Origin: Aequorivita sublithincola DSM 14238
GTDB lineage: Bacteria > Bacteroidota > Bacteroidia > Flavobacteriales > Flavobacteriaceae
Assembly (NCBI RefSeq): GCF_000265385.1
Contig: NC_018013.1
Coordinates: 1,763,001 to 1,827,000, forward strand
Reading direction: 5' to 3'
DNA: 64,000 nucleotides
A program made the translations under genes and the position numbers. The stretch's first letter is position 1, and each line of letters opens with the position of its first letter. Under the pieces are notes generated by a model. That model saw nothing but the letters and a program-made list of their open reading frames with translations, searched no databases and had not been told where the DNA came from. Positions 36,047 to 45,460 of this stretch are shown one piece after another.

Positions 36047-36249
36047 AAGTGCGTAAAGTTAATTGTTAAAAGTTAAAAGTTATTGTGTTATTGGGTTATT
36101 TCTCTGTGCAACTCTGCGGTTCTCTGCGCAACTCTGTGTAATAATTTTTTTGGCAATTGTTGATAAAACCCAATAATTCACAACCACTTCATTCTAAAGA
36201 AAACAGCAATTTCGTTACTTTTATCAATTGAACTTTTAATGAAAAGATA

Positions 36250-36263
36250 CCCGCCTGCGCGGG
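36250..36263. repeat. REP-like GC hairpin just before mutS
   Basis: CCCGC-CTGC-GCGGG inverted repeat in GATACCCGCCTGCGCGGGCA. It lies between an in-frame upstream ATG (36239) and the likely mutS start (36272). Confidence 0.6.
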
Positions 36264-36271
36264 CATTTATT

Positions 36272-38887
36272 ATGGCGAAGAAGGAAACCCCATTAATGAA
36301 GCAGTATAATACCATTAAAGCAAAGTATCCCGACGCTTTGTTGCTCTTTCGTGTGGGCGATTTTTACGAAACTTTTGGGGAAGATGCCATTCGCGCCGCA
36401 GGAATTTTAAATATTACACTTACCGCCCGCAATAATGGGGGCGACAATGTGGAACTCGCTGGTTTTCCGTATCATTCCTTAAATACATATTTACCAAAAT
36501 TGGTAATGGCCGGTTGTCGCGTTGCTATCTGCGATCAATTGGAAGATCCAAAAATGACCAAAACTATCGTAAAGCGCGGCGTTACAGAATTGGTTACGCC
36601 TGGAGTTGCTTTTAATGATGATATTTTACAATCTAAGTCGAATAATTTTTTAGCTGCTGTTCATTTCGGTTCAAAGAATTTGGGCGTTTCCTTTTTGGAT
36701 GTTTCCACAGGCGAATTCTTGGTTTCTGAAGGTTCTGCGGAATATATAGACAAACTACTTCAGAATTTTAATCCTTCGGAAGTGCTTTTTTCAAAACAAA
36801 AACGAAAGCTTTTTTCTGAAACTTTTGGTAATGAATATCACGTTTTCCACCTCGAAGACTGGATTTTTCAAACAGATTATTCCTTTGGAACACTCACGAA
36901 GCATTTCGACGTAAAAAACCTAAAAGGTTTTGGGGTGGATCATTTGGAAGACGGCATTATTGCTGCAGGTGCTGCGCTTCATTATTTAAGTGAAACGCGA
37001 CATACAAAATTGCAACATATTTCTCGTTTGTCGAGAATTGCCGAAGACGAATACGTCTGGATGGACCGATTTACAATTCGCAATTTGGAATTGTACCATT
37101 CACATCAGCAGAATGCGGTTACGCTTTTAGATGTTATTGACAAAACTATTTCGCCAATGGGCGGACGACTTTTGAAGCGCTGGATGGCGCTTCCGCTTAA
37201 AAATGCGGACAAAATAAACCGTCGGCACGAAGTGGTAAGTTTTCTGTTGGACAATCCTGTTACTTTAGAAAAAACCCAGCAATACACTAAACGCATTGGC
37301 GATTTGGAACGTTTAATTTCAAAAGTTGCTACGGGAAAAGTGAATCCACGCGAGGTTATTCAGCTTAAAAATTCTTTGGAAGCCGTGGTTCCTATAAAAT
37401 TGCTGGCTTTAAATTCGAAAAATGAATCGCTTAAAATTATTGGCGAACAGTTGCACGACTGCGAATTGCTTCGGAATAAAATTAAAGAAACACTTTTTGA
37501 AGACGCTCCTGTTAATATTTTAAAAGGGAATTCCATAGCTGAAGGTTTTTCTGAAACGCTTGATGAACTTCGAAATATTTCAGCAAACGGAAAAGGATAT
37601 TTAGACCAAATGCTGCAGCGCGAAACGAAACTCACAGGAATTTCTTCGCTTAAAATTGCTTCCAACAACGTTTTTGGATATTATATTGAAGTCCGAAACA
37701 CCCATAAAGACAAAGTTCCGCAGGAATGGATTCGTAAACAAACCTTGGTAAATGCAGAAAGATATATAACCGAAGAATTAAAAGAATACGAAACCAAAAT
37801 TCTAGGCGCCGAAGAAAAAATTCTTGCTCTAGAGCAAGAGATTTTTGGAAAATTGGTGGAGTGGATGCTTCAATATATTGCCTCGGTTCAGCAAAATGCA
37901 GCGTTGATTGCACAAATGGATTGTTTGTGTTCCTTCGCCACCCAGGCGAAAGAAGCAAATTATACACGTCCGCTGCTCGATGATACTTTTGATTTAGATA
38001 TAAAAGATGGCCGCCATCCGGTTATTGAAAAGCAGCTTCCGCCAGACGCGCCCTATATTGCAAATGATGTTTTTTTAGATTGCGAAAACCAGCAAATAAT
38101 AATGATTACTGGGCCAAACATGAGTGGTAAATCTGCCATTCTTCGTCAAACGGCTTTAATCGTTTTATTGGCACAGATGGGGAGTTTTGTTCCAGCTTCG
38201 GCAGTGCGAATGGGCTGTGTGGATAAAATATTTACAAGGGTAGGAGCCAGTGATAATATCTCGATGGGCGAATCTACTTTTATGGTCGAGATGAATGAGA
38301 CGGCGAGTATTCTAAACAACCTTTCAGAAAAAAGTTTGATTCTTTTGGATGAAATAGGTCGTGGAACAAGCACTTATGATGGAATCTCGATCGCCTGGGC
38401 TATCAGTGAATATTTGCACGAACACCCTTCCCGAGCAAAAACGCTTTTTGCCACGCATTATCACGAGTTAAACGAAATGACCGAAACTTTTGCACGAATC
38501 AAAAACTATAATGTTTCAGTTAAGGAATTGAAAGACAACGTTCTTTTTCTTCGGAAATTGGTTCCAGGAGGAAGTCACCACAGTTTTGGAATTCACGTAG
38601 CAAAAATGGCGGGAATGCCACAAGCTGTCCTTTTACGAGCAAATAAAATCTTGAAAAGACTAGAAAAGAGCCATGCTTCTGAAGAATTGACCGAAGAAAT
38701 GAAGAAAGTTTCAAAAGAAGAGATGCAATTGAGCTTTTTTAAATTGGATGATCCACTGCTAGAAGAGCTTCGTGAAGAAATTTTAGAGATTGATATTGAC
38801 ACACTTACGCCAGTGGAAGCCTTGATGAAGCTTAATGAAATTAGAAGAATGTTACAGCGGAATGCATCGGTTAAAATGAAAAAGTAA
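36272..38887 (+). CDS. mutS: DNA mismatch repair protein MutS
   Basis: 871 aa from the Met at 36272 ([20 protein letters not shown]). An ATG at 36239 would add 11 residues encoded by a REP-like hairpin and is rejected. Domain I has the mismatch-stacking FYE motif in VGDFYETFG. Connector, lever and clamp domains follow. The ABC-type ATPase has Walker [10 protein letters not shown] (about 613-621), a signature region with [11 protein letters not shown], Walker [17 protein letters not shown], and ATHYHEL. The C-terminus ends in a short helical dimerisation region. Recognises base mismatches and recruits MutL. Monocistronic, followed by tRNA genes. Confidence 0.96.
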   Translation: MAKKETPLMKQYNTIKAKYPDALLLFRVGDFYETFGEDAIRAAGILNITLTARNNGGDNVELAGFPYHSLNTYLPKLVMAGCRVAICDQLEDPKMTKTIVKRGVTELVTPGVAFNDDILQSKSNNFLAAVHFGSKNLGVSFLDVSTGEFLVSEGSAEYIDKLLQNFNPSEVLFSKQKRKLFSETFGNEYHVFHLEDWIFQTDYSFGTLTKHFDVKNLKGFGVDHLEDGIIAAGAALHYLSETRHTKLQHISRLSRIAEDEYVWMDRFTIRNLELYHSHQQNAVTLLDVIDKTISPMGGRLLKRWMALPLKNADKINRRHEVVSFLLDNPVTLEKTQQYTKRIGDLERLISKVATGKVNPREVIQLKNSLEAVVPIKLLALNSKNESLKIIGEQLHDCELLRNKIKETLFEDAPVNILKGNSIAEGFSETLDELRNISANGKGYLDQMLQRETKLTGISSLKIASNNVFGYYIEVRNTHKDKVPQEWIRKQTLVNAERYITEELKEYETKILGAEEKILALEQEIFGKLVEWMLQYIASVQQNAALIAQMDCLCSFATQAKEANYTRPLLDDTFDLDIKDGRHPVIEKQLPPDAPYIANDVFLDCENQQIIMITGPNMSGKSAILRQTALIVLLAQMGSFVPASAVRMGCVDKIFTRVGASDNISMGESTFMVEMNETASILNNLSEKSLILLDEIGRGTSTYDGISIAWAISEYLHEHPSRAKTLFATHYHELNEMTETFARIKNYNVSVKELKDNVLFLRKLVPGGSHHSFGIHVAKMAGMPQAVLLRANKILKRLEKSHASEELTEEMKKVSKEEMQLSFFKLDDPLLEELREEILEIDIDTLTPVEALMKLNEIRRMLQRNASVKMKK

Positions 38888-38985
38888 AATACATCAATAA
38901 TTTATCAAAAAAGACTTTGCTTTTGAAGTAAAATTTTTAAATTTGCTCCCGCTTTCAATAGGAAGCGAAGTTCTTTAATTAATTT

Positions 38986-39058
38986 GCGAAAATAGCTCAG
39001 TTGGTAGAGCGCCACCTTGCCAAGGTGGAGGTCGCGGGTTCGAATCCCGTTTTTCGCT
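38986..39058 (+). tRNA. tRNA-Gly (GCC)
   Basis: 73 nt. Acceptor GCGAAAA / TTTTCGC, D arm TAGCTCAGTTGGTAGAGC, anticodon stem CCACC / GGTGG with loop TTGCCAA (anticodon GCC), T arm GCGGG-TTCGAAT-CCCGT. CCA is not encoded. Confidence 0.97.
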
Positions 39059-39065
39059 CAACCTT

Positions 39066-39093
39066 AAATGCCGAATACAGTTCGGCATTTTTT
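39066..39093 (+). terminator. Hairpin after tRNA-Gly
   Basis: AAATGCCGAA / TTCGGCATTT, 10-bp stem with 5-nt loop followed by a T run. Confidence 0.8.
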
Positions 39094-39127
39094 GTTAAGC
39101 CGCAGTTGTTTTAGACAACTAATTTAA

Positions 39128-39211
39128 GCTCGAGTGGTGGAATTGGTAGACACGCCGGACTTAAAATCCTGTGACCATCTGGTCGTGCGGGTTCAAGTCC
39201 CGCCTCGAGTA
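39128..39211 (+). tRNA. tRNA-Leu (TAA)
   Basis: 84 nt, class II. Acceptor GCTCGAG / CTCGAGT, anticodon loop CTTAAAA (anticodon TAA), a variable arm TGACCATCTGGTCG, T arm GCGGG-TTCAAGT-CCCGC, discriminator A. CCA is not encoded. Confidence 0.96.
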
Positions 39212-39214
39212 CAG

Positions 39215-39248
39215 AATCCCCTTTGTTGAAAGACATCGGGGATTTTTT
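39215..39248 (+). terminator. Terminator after tRNA-Leu
   Basis: AATCCCC (39215-39221) pairs with GGGGATT (39238-39244), then a T run. Confidence 0.85.
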
Positions 39249-39641
39249 GTTTTCAGATTATAACAACAGTATATATGTTGTATTCCAAATCTATTGATAG
39301 TTATTATACAGTTCGCTGTTTAGAATTCTATAAACGTTTTCAACCGCATTTGGATAAAATATTTTACAATTCATAATGAAGAAGGGCATCGCTGAATTTA
39401 ATATTTACAAATGAATGATTTTGAGCATTGGCAAACGAACAAAATAGAAAATCACATAATATCTATGAAAAGAACTAAATAGATAGAGAACCTTAAAAAA
39501 TTCACATAAATTGATTTCTCGTTAATTATATGATTTATTGCGGCTTCATCCCGATAGCTATCGGGACCCGCCTCGAGTAAAAAGGGCTTCTTCTTTATTG
39601 AAGAGACTTTTTTAGCTTATATTTTAAAATTTAACGCAAAA
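39249..39641. other. Gene-free stretch with a tRNA-end copy and palindrome
   Basis: About 390 bp. The first ~290 bp are AT-rich with nothing recognised. At 39549-39566 lies the perfect palindrome TCCCGATAGCTATCGGGA. It abuts CCCGCCTCGAGTA (39567-39579), a 13-nt copy of the 3' end of tRNA-Leu, followed by a hairpin-like GAAGAGACTTTTTT. Confidence 0.65.
39549..39566. repeat. 18-bp perfect palindrome
   Basis: TCCCGATAGCTATCGGGA. A half-related word (ATAGCTATCGGGATAAA) occurs near 59264, so it is probably a dispersed repeat. Confidence 0.75.
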
Positions 39642-39669
39642 AAAGCCTTTCCAAATCTGGAAAGGCTTT
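39642..39669 (-). terminator. Terminator of the small lipoprotein gene
   Basis: AAAGCCTTTCC / GGAAAGGCTTT, 11-bp stem with loop AAATCT, followed on the minus strand by TTTTTTT. 24 bp after the stop at 39694. Confidence 0.88.
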
Positions 39670-39693
39670 CTATTTTTTTAGAAAATTTAATGC

Positions 39694-39930
39694 TTATTGA
39701 CCGTCAGTAGCGTCTTCAACAGCTTCTTGAGTGTCATCAGCAGCATTCTCGATAGCGTCGCCAGTATCTTCAGCAGCATCTTCGATTGCGTCTCCTGCAT
39801 TGTCCATAGCATTTTCTACATCATTAGTAGAAGTTTCAGCTGTATCATCAACTTTAACTGTAGTTTCTCTACAAGAGTAAACAGAAAATACTAAAGCAAG
39901 AGCGGCAAGTGATAAAAATATTTTTTTCAT
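39694..39930 (-). CDS. Small acidic lipoprotein
   Basis: 78 aa. Signal peptide with lipobox VYSC, giving lipidation at Cys20. The mature part is almost only Asp, Glu, Ala, Asn and Thr in an 11-residue helical rhythm (ENAMDNAGDAIEDAAEDTGD), like LEA-type or YtxH-like amphipathic helices. It is highly acidic and probably extended at the membrane surface. Function unknown. Single gene with its own terminator. Confidence 0.75.
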   Translation of the reverse strand: MKKIFLSLAALALVFSVYSCRETTVKVDDTAETSTNDVENAMDNAGDAIEDAAEDTGDAIENAADDTQEAVEDATDGQ

Positions 39931-39982
39931 TGTTGTAATAGATTAGTGATTAATAGTGCGCAAAAGTAAACAAAAATTTGAT

Positions 39983-40750
39983 TCAACAATTTTTTTCTGA
40001 CAAATATTTCCAATACCGCTTTGGAATATGTTTAATGTGCAGCTTCATATTCTTTCGAGTGGCTATATTGCTGCTCTTAAAGTAATTATGCCAAAGTTTT
40101 TGAAAGTGAATTTCTTCTGGAGTGAAGTAAAAACTGGTCTTATTTCTATAATTTAAATCTGTAGATAGCTCTAAAACGACAGTTTCTACTTTCTGAAGGT
40201 CATAATATATTCCATAATTTCTTTTTAAATCATAAATCAACCATTTTTGATCTGCATATCTATTTTTGAAATGAGAAGCATTTAAGGGCAAAACGTCAAA
40301 ATCCGGTTCAACATTTGCAAAATAGATTCCGTCTTGGGTAAGTCTGAATCTTACAAAAGCATCCATTCTATGCTTTTCTCTATTTACTTTCTTAACTATC
40401 TTCTCTAAAAGCAAAATTTTGGGATCAGAAAAATCAGTTTCAATATTTATAGTAGAAGACAGCGATTTTCTTATAATATAAAAAATTAGATTTTCAACAT
40501 TTGGAATCTCACTTAAAAATGCTTTGTAGAGCTTCATTTTTCCTTGAGTAGATGTTTTTTTTGAAAGGCCTTTCCATACCCGTTTTGCTTTTGAAGTATC
40601 TGAGATAATTGCTACAGAATCGTCAAAAAAGTTTGGCTCATGAATTTTTCTTTTTTCGATGGAAATTGAAAATTGTTTACATTCATAAGCATAAAAAATA
40701 CTGGAAAGCAAACCTTCAAAAGTGCCATCATATTTTAGAATTGTTTTCAC
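39983..40750 (-). CDS. TIGR03915/DUF4130 putative DNA metabolism protein
   Basis: 255 aa. The family partner of the radical-SAM protein encoded just upstream, with a 4-bp overlap (40747-40750), so translation is probably coupled. Recognisable parts are the N-terminal YDGTFEGLLSSIFYAYE, the central VNREKHRMDAFVRFRL with FANVEPDFDVLP, and the late WHNYFKSSNIATRKNMKLHIKHIPKRYWKYLSE, which hold the conserved RxxAFxRF and PxxYWxxL patterns. A uracil-DNA-glycosylase-like relation has been suggested for the group; the activity is not established. Confidence 0.88.
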   Translation of the reverse strand: MKTILKYDGTFEGLLSSIFYAYECKQFSISIEKRKIHEPNFFDDSVAIISDTSKAKRVWKGLSKKTSTQGKMKLYKAFLSEIPNVENLIFYIIRKSLSSTINIETDFSDPKILLLEKIVKKVNREKHRMDAFVRFRLTQDGIYFANVEPDFDVLPLNASHFKNRYADQKWLIYDLKRNYGIYYDLQKVETVVLELSTDLNYRNKTSFYFTPEEIHFQKLWHNYFKSSNIATRKNMKLHIKHIPKRYWKYLSEKNC

Positions 40751-42030
40751 GCAGATAGCATGTTATTATCGCCAAACAAATTTAATTGCTGGCTAATTGA
40801 AGCTGAGAATTTAGAAGATGAGTTAGACAATATTAATCCTTTTATCTGTGCGGAAGTCCTGTCTTTACTCTCATAACTTCTAGAATCGCAAACTATAAAA
40901 TATTTTGCCCTATTTAGAGAAGCGCCGATTGCTTTCAAGTTTTCCCAGTTTAGTTTTCGATATTTACGTGCGTGCATAATTTTATAAACAGATTTGGTGC
41001 CCAAACCTGGCACTCGGAGTAGCATTCTCATATCGGCCTTATTAATGTCAATAGGAAATTGATCTAAATTGCGAAGTGCCCAACTTAATTTTGGATCTAT
41101 GTCCGATTCTAGATTTGGAAACTCCTTATTTAATAACTCGCGAACATCAAAACCGTAAAAACGCAACAACCAGTCTGTTTGATAAAGCCTATTTTCTCGC
41201 AATAACGGAACTTCCGTGCCAATTGATGGAAGCCTATTATCATGACTAATGGGTACATATCCAGAATAATAAACCCTCTTTAGGTTGAAAGATTTATAGA
41301 AATAAGCAGAGGTGTACATTATTTCGGCGTCCGATTCTCCACTAGCACCAACTATCATTTGCGTGCTTTGTCCTGCTGGAGCATAGATAGGCACTTTTTT
41401 CAATAGTTTTTTTTCATTTTTATATTGAATGATTTCATTTTTAACCTTCAGCATAGGTTTTATAAAATCTTTTCTATCCTTTTCTGGTGCTAAAAGTTTT
41501 AAACCTTTTTCTGTTGGAATCTCAATATTTACAGACAGTCGGTCTGCGTAGAGTCCTGCCTCCCGCATCAATTCGTCACTGGCCCCAGGAATAGATTTAA
41601 GATGGATATACCCATTAAAATTTTCTTCCAATCGTAACTTTTTGGCAACAGCAATAAGGCGCTCCATCGTATAATCGGCATTTTTAAAGATGCCACTACT
41701 TAAAAACAATCCTTCTATATAATTTCTTCGGTAGAAATTAATAGTTAAATCTACCACTTCTTGTACTTTAAATGCCGCTCTTTTTATATCGTTGCTTTTT
41801 CGAGTTACACAATAGGCGCAGTCAAAAATACAATGATTGGTAAGTAATATTTTTAAGAGTGAAACACATCTTCCATCTTCAGTATAACTGTGGCAAATGC
41901 CCATTCCGCTACTATCGCCCAGTCCTTTATTCGTGTTTTTTCTATTACTGCCGCTAGAAGAACAGGAAACATCATATTTGGCTGCATCTGCGAGGACTTT
42001 CAGTTTTTCGTTTATTCTTTCAAAATTCAT
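40747..42030 (-). CDS. TIGR03916 putative DNA modification/repair radical SAM protein
   Basis: 427 aa from the Met at 42030 (MNFERINEKLKVLADAAKYD), the usual family start; an ATG 39 bp upstream is less likely. The radical-SAM cluster motif is C67-x3-C71-x2-C74 (CIFDCAYC). Further cysteines precede it (VSCSSSG, C46, C55). The C-terminal third carries a helix-hairpin-helix, DINKADMRMLLRVPGLGTK, a non-specific DNA-binding element. Forms an operon with the DUF4130 gene. Divergent from an XRE-S24 repressor across 99 bp that contains palindromes, so damage-linked regulation is likely (inference). Confidence 0.9.
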   Translation of the reverse strand: MNFERINEKLKVLADAAKYDVSCSSSGSNRKNTNKGLGDSSGMGICHSYTEDGRCVSLLKILLTNHCIFDCAYCVTRKSNDIKRAAFKVQEVVDLTINFYRRNYIEGLFLSSGIFKNADYTMERLIAVAKKLRLEENFNGYIHLKSIPGASDELMREAGLYADRLSVNIEIPTEKGLKLLAPEKDRKDFIKPMLKVKNEIIQYKNEKKLLKKVPIYAPAGQSTQMIVGASGESDAEIMYTSAYFYKSFNLKRVYYSGYVPISHDNRLPSIGTEVPLLRENRLYQTDWLLRFYGFDVRELLNKEFPNLESDIDPKLSWALRNLDQFPIDINKADMRMLLRVPGLGTKSVYKIMHARKYRKLNWENLKAIGASLNRAKYFIVCDSRSYESKDRTSAQIKGLILSNSSSKFSASISQQLNLFGDNNMLSA

Positions 42031-42076
42031 ATAATTGGGAATATGACCAAAATTAGGGAAATACTCCAATATAGTA

Positions 42077-42111
42077 GGATATTATCCAAGATTTATTTGG
42101 ATATTTTCCAA
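42077..42111. promoter_or_regulatory. Pair of palindromic operators, XRE-S24 / radical-SAM intergenic region
   Basis: GGATATTATCC (42077-42087, perfect apart from the centre) and TTGGATATTTTCCAA (42097-42111, near-perfect). Their centres are 22 bp apart, about two helical turns. CCAA ... TTGG between them also forms an inverted repeat. A looser TTGGGAATATGACCAA lies at 42032-42047 next to the radical-SAM start. The right site overlaps the -33 TTTG of the repressor's own promoter. They are the likely binding sites of the XRE-S24 repressor. Confidence 0.6.
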
Positions 42112-42126
42112 AATGAATTATATTTG
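42096..42126 (+). promoter_or_regulatory. Promoter of the XRE-S24 repressor gene
   Basis: -33 TTTG (42096-42099), 19 bp, -7 TATATTTG (42119-42126): canonical Bacteroidota spacing. The ATG begins only 3 nt after the box, so the transcript should be leaderless or nearly so. Confidence 0.6.
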
Positions 42127-42129
42127 TTT

Positions 42130-42897
42130 ATGGATTCGAAACTAACTATTGAAGCACAGCGATTTAAAAAGATTCGCGAAGAACTGAGACACACTCAGCA
42201 ATCATTTGCTGAACTTTTGGATATTGGAGCAACTACGGCAGATATTGAAAGAGGAAAGACCAAGATTACTGGAAAAATTGTGATGGAATTAATGTTGCAA
42301 TTCAATATTAATCCGCTTTGGATTTATGGTAAAAGCTTTGAGAAGCATATAGATACTTCAAAAGGAGATGTAAGTCCGAAGATAATCACTCTTGATGCTT
42401 CGGGTAATGACAGTATTTTGCTGGTAAATCAAAAGGCCGCTGCTGGTTATCCAAACAATATTCATGATATGGGTTGGTACCAAACCTTGCCAGCTTTCAA
42501 TATTCCGCTGCCAGAATTTAGAAATGCTTCCTATCGCGGTTTTCAAGTAGAAGGTGATAGCATGTTGCCCAGCATTAAGCCAAACGAATGGGTTTTGGGG
42601 CGCGCGGTGCCAAGCATCAATGAAGCTACAGATAGTAAAATATATATTGTGGTTTTAAGAGATTCGGTTTTGGTGAAAAAACTTCAAAAAGTTCCGAATA
42701 ATCCCCAAGCGATTAGGCTTATTTCCTTAAATGACGAATATTTACCTATAGATGTTAAAGTGAGAGATGTTCAAGAACTTTGGCAAGTGAATAGTAAGTT
42801 GAGTTTTGGGGTTGATGAACCTTCTGAAAGTAATTTATTGCGACAACTTCAGCAATCTATGGATGAATTGAAAGGGCAAATAAGCAGTCTGAAATAA
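42130..42897 (+). CDS. XRE-family / LexA-like repressor with S24 peptidase domain
   Basis: 255 aa from the Met at 42130; upstream open frame is antisense to the radical-SAM gene and rejected. N-terminal helix-turn-helix (about 8-65: RFKKIREELRHTQQSFAELL ... ATTADIERGKTKIT). The C-terminal S24/LexA-like domain has catalytic Ser144 (VEGDSMLPSI) and Lys183 (LVKKLQK), and a possible self-cleavage Ala105-Gly106 (KAAAGYP). A coiled C-terminal tail (LLRQLQQSMDELKGQISSLK) follows. Probably a self-cleaving repressor of the divergent DNA-repair pair and of itself. Promoter and operators overlap. Confidence 0.85.
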   Translation: MDSKLTIEAQRFKKIREELRHTQQSFAELLDIGATTADIERGKTKITGKIVMELMLQFNINPLWIYGKSFEKHIDTSKGDVSPKIITLDASGNDSILLVNQKAAAGYPNNIHDMGWYQTLPAFNIPLPEFRNASYRGFQVEGDSMLPSIKPNEWVLGRAVPSINEATDSKIYIVVLRDSVLVKKLQKVPNNPQAIRLISLNDEYLPIDVKVRDVQELWQVNSKLSFGVDEPSESNLLRQLQQSMDELKGQISSLK

Positions 42898-43122
42898 GCT
42901 GATATTAAAACCTTTCTTTTGACTTTCCTTGTGTTTAAGCTATTTCCTCGAGATTTTTGTGGGTTAACACTTTACTAATTACTGGAAATATTATTTTATT
43001 TCTAGATTTTCTTTCGAAATATTCTTTTCTCAATAGCGCTTCATTTTTTTTTAAATGAATAGTAATTAAACTTAATTACTATTCAAAAGTCATATGGTTG
43101 CTAAACTTTAAAACAACATATT

Positions 43123-43551
43123 ATGAAAAAGGTATTGATAATTTTTATGGCATTAGCCACTTTCGCAGTGAATGCCCAAAACAAGAATTCAGAAAAAAGG
43201 GAAAATCGAAAAGAGTTAAAAGCGAATCTCACTCCTGAACAAAAAGCTGATTTAAAGACGAAAAAAATGACCTTGGCTTTAGACTTGAATACTTCACAAC
43301 AACAAAAATTGAAACAGCTTATATTGAAAACGGAAAACGATAAAACTGAAACGAGGCAAAATAGAAAAGAAATGACAAGTCTTCAAAAATATGAAACAAA
43401 AAGTGCGGGATTGGACCGTCAAATCGCTTTGAAAAAGGAGATGAAAGAAATTCTGACTACAGAACAACTGACAAAATGGGAATTTCATCAAAGTCACATA
43501 CGGAATAGAATGAAAGACAAAAAGGACACTGAAAGAAAAGACCGAAATTAA
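43123..43551 (+). CDS. Periplasmic DUF4890-like / Spy-like protein
   Basis: 142 aa. Signal peptide MKKVLIIFMALATFAVNAQ. The mature part is highly charged and helical: LTPEQKADLKTKKMTLALDL, then QQQKLKQLI, then LKKEMKEILTTEQLTKWEFH. The two LTPEQ / LTTEQ-type repeats resemble Spy/CpxP LTxxQ motifs. Probably binds unfolded protein or metal in the periplasm (inference from family). 88 bp upstream of another small exported protein on the same strand. Confidence 0.72.
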   Translation: MKKVLIIFMALATFAVNAQNKNSEKRENRKELKANLTPEQKADLKTKKMTLALDLNTSQQQKLKQLILKTENDKTETRQNRKEMTSLQKYETKSAGLDRQIALKKEMKEILTTEQLTKWEFHQSHIRNRMKDKKDTERKDRN

Positions 43552-43639
43552 ATTTTTCTTAAAATTTATACTTTTGGTGTGGTTATTGTTTTAGTTACTT
43601 TCAGAATAGTTACATTAGTAACCTTAAATCATTAAAACC

Positions 43640-43987
43640 ATGAAAAACATACTGACAGTATTTGCGTTTATAGCAACAATGTTTATGGGAGTTCAAACGA
43701 GCTCTGCACAACAATTGTCTCAAGATAAAAGCAGACCAGAAGTAATAGCTAAAACCGAATCTGCTAAACTTACAGAAACATTAGGTCTAAGCGGCGACCA
43801 AGGTCGTGCTGTTTTTAGAGCTCTTGTAGCTAAAGAAGTTGGCTATCAAAAAAATGTTGATGGCAAGGACGCCAAAAGTGCTCCTGTTGCTGCTGAAAAG
43901 AAAAAATTGGACGATCAGTTAAAAGATGCAATGAAAAAAACTTTGACTGACCAACAATATGCCAAATGGCTCAAAACGAATAATTAG
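43640..43987 (+). CDS. Small exported helical protein
   Basis: 115 aa. Signal peptide MKNILTVFAFIATMFMGVQTSSA. Helical mature region: SAKLTETLGLSGDQGRAVF, then LDDQLKDAMKKTLTDQQYAKW. The ending LTDQQYAKW resembles that of the 43.1-kb and 6.4-kb proteins. Function unknown. Followed by a strong terminator. Confidence 0.72.
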   Translation: MKNILTVFAFIATMFMGVQTSSAQQLSQDKSRPEVIAKTESAKLTETLGLSGDQGRAVFRALVAKEVGYQKNVDGKDAKSAPVAAEKKKLDDQLKDAMKKTLTDQQYAKWLKTNN

Positions 43988-44008
43988 TGATTAATTATAT
44001 TTAAATGC

Positions 44009-44045
44009 AGACCCTTTCTAAAGTTTTAGAAAGGGTCTTTTTTTT
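44009..44045. terminator. Strong terminator
   Basis: AGACCCTTTCTAAA / TTTAGAAAGGGTCT, perfect 14-bp stem with a 2-nt centre, then a T run. Serves the 43.6-kb gene; it could also act for hemL in the other direction. Confidence 0.9.
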
Positions 44046-44144
44046 ACTCTATTAACCACTGAGGACACAAAGGAGGCGCAAAGAACACTAAGTTTTCTTT
44101 ATGAACTCTGTGAAAAAACTTCGTGCTCTCTGCCGTTTCCTTTC

Positions 44145-45434
44145 CTATTTAAGGGTTTTCGCAACTTTTTTACAAGCTGCAATTGTAGTATCTAAATCTT
44201 CATAACTCAAAGCATCACAAATAAACCAAGTTTCAAAAGCGCTAGGCGCAATGTAAACCCCTTCGTCTAACATTCCGTGGAAGAAGATTTTGAAGTTTTC
44301 ATTGTTTGCTGCTGCCGCGGAAGTAAAATCGAAAACAGGTTCTTCAGAAAAATGTATTGAAATCATCGAACCAATACGGTTGATAGTATATTTCACGTTT
44401 TCAGAAGTTAGCGCTTCATCCAAACCTTTATGAAGGTATTCCGTCTTTTTGTTTATAGAGTTAAAGATTTCTCTGTTTTCATCCAATTCTTTCAACATTG
44501 CTAAGCCAGCAGCCATCGCCAATGGGTTTCCACTTAAAGTTCCAGCTTGATACACTGGGCCAATTGGAGCCAAATAATCCATTGTTTCTGCTTTAGCAGC
44601 AAATGCACCAACCGGTAATCCGCCGCCAATAACCTTTCCGAAAGTTACTATATCGGCCTTAACGTTGAACAATTCCTGCACGCCACCAGCGGCAAGTCTG
44701 AAACCAGTCATTACTTCATCAAAAATCAGAAGGATTTTGTTGTCGTCGCAAAGCTTTCGTAAACCTTCTAAAAAACCTTCGGTTGGCGGAATACAACCCA
44801 TATTTCCTGCAACGGGTTCAAGGATTATACAGGCTATTTCGTTTTTATTTGCAGAGATCACTTCCTCCACATTTTTTAAATCGTTGAAGTTCGCCAACAA
44901 TGTGTCTTTTGCAGTTCCTACTGTAACACCAGGACTGTTTGGGGTTCCAAAAGTTACTGCGCCGCTTCCTGCTTGGATTAGGAAAGAATCGCTATGACCG
45001 TGATAACAACCTGCAAATTTTATAATTTTATCCTTTCCAGTATAACCTCTTGCCAAACGTACCGCGCTCATGCAAGCTTCAGTACCACTATTTACAAAAC
45101 GTATTTTTTCAATATTTGGAACCATAGCAACTGCGAGTGCTGCAATTTCTGTTTCAATTTCCGTTGGCATACCAAAGGAAGTACCTTTTTGTGCTTTCTC
45201 AATAACTGCGTTTACTACAGGTTCGTGGGCATGGCCTAAAATCATTGGTCCCCAGGAATTTATATAGTCTATAAGTTTGTTGCCATCCACATCATATATA
45301 TAAGCTCCTTTTGCTTCTTCAACAAAAATTGGAGTGCCGCCAACGGCTTTAAAAGCGCGAACTGGTGAATTTACACCGCCTGGAATAACTTTTTGGGCTT
45401 CTGCGAATAGGGAACTGCTTCTTTGGTATTTCAT
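44145..45434 (-). CDS. hemL: Glutamate-1-semialdehyde 2,1-aminomutase
   Basis: 429 aa, full length. PLP-dependent class III aminotransferase-fold enzyme forming 5-aminolevulinate in the C5 haem pathway. [20 protein letters not shown] at the N-terminus, [17 protein letters not shown], the GCYHGHSD motif, DEVMTGFR, and the PLP Lys267 in [15 protein letters not shown] are all present. Upstream (minus strand) lies a CGCGATTTATCGCG palindrome at 45465-45481. Monocistronic. Confidence 0.96.
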   Translation of the reverse strand: MKYQRSSSLFAEAQKVIPGGVNSPVRAFKAVGGTPIFVEEAKGAYIYDVDGNKLIDYINSWGPMILGHAHEPVVNAVIEKAQKGTSFGMPTEIETEIAALAVAMVPNIEKIRFVNSGTEACMSAVRLARGYTGKDKIIKFAGCYHGHSDSFLIQAGSGAVTFGTPNSPGVTVGTAKDTLLANFNDLKNVEEVISANKNEIACIILEPVAGNMGCIPPTEGFLEGLRKLCDDNKILLIFDEVMTGFRLAAGGVQELFNVKADIVTFGKVIGGGLPVGAFAAKAETMDYLAPIGPVYQAGTLSGNPLAMAAGLAMLKELDENREIFNSINKKTEYLHKGLDEALTSENVKYTINRIGSMISIHFSEEPVFDFTSAAAANNENFKIFFHGMLDEGVYIAPSAFETWFICDALSYEDLDTTIAACKKVAKTLK

Positions 45435-45460
45435 TGTAATTTTTTTGGAATTTTATTTAT

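Noticed and set aside
36073..36150. Repeated CTCTG(T/C)G words before mutS, and a similar stretch at 44050-44130
   Set aside because: Looks like a degenerate common intergenic repeat; no structure or gene could be supported.
41890..42129. 80-residue N-terminal extension of the XRE-S24 repressor
   Set aside because: Antisense to the radical-SAM gene and the operator region; the HTH domain starts right after Met at 42130.
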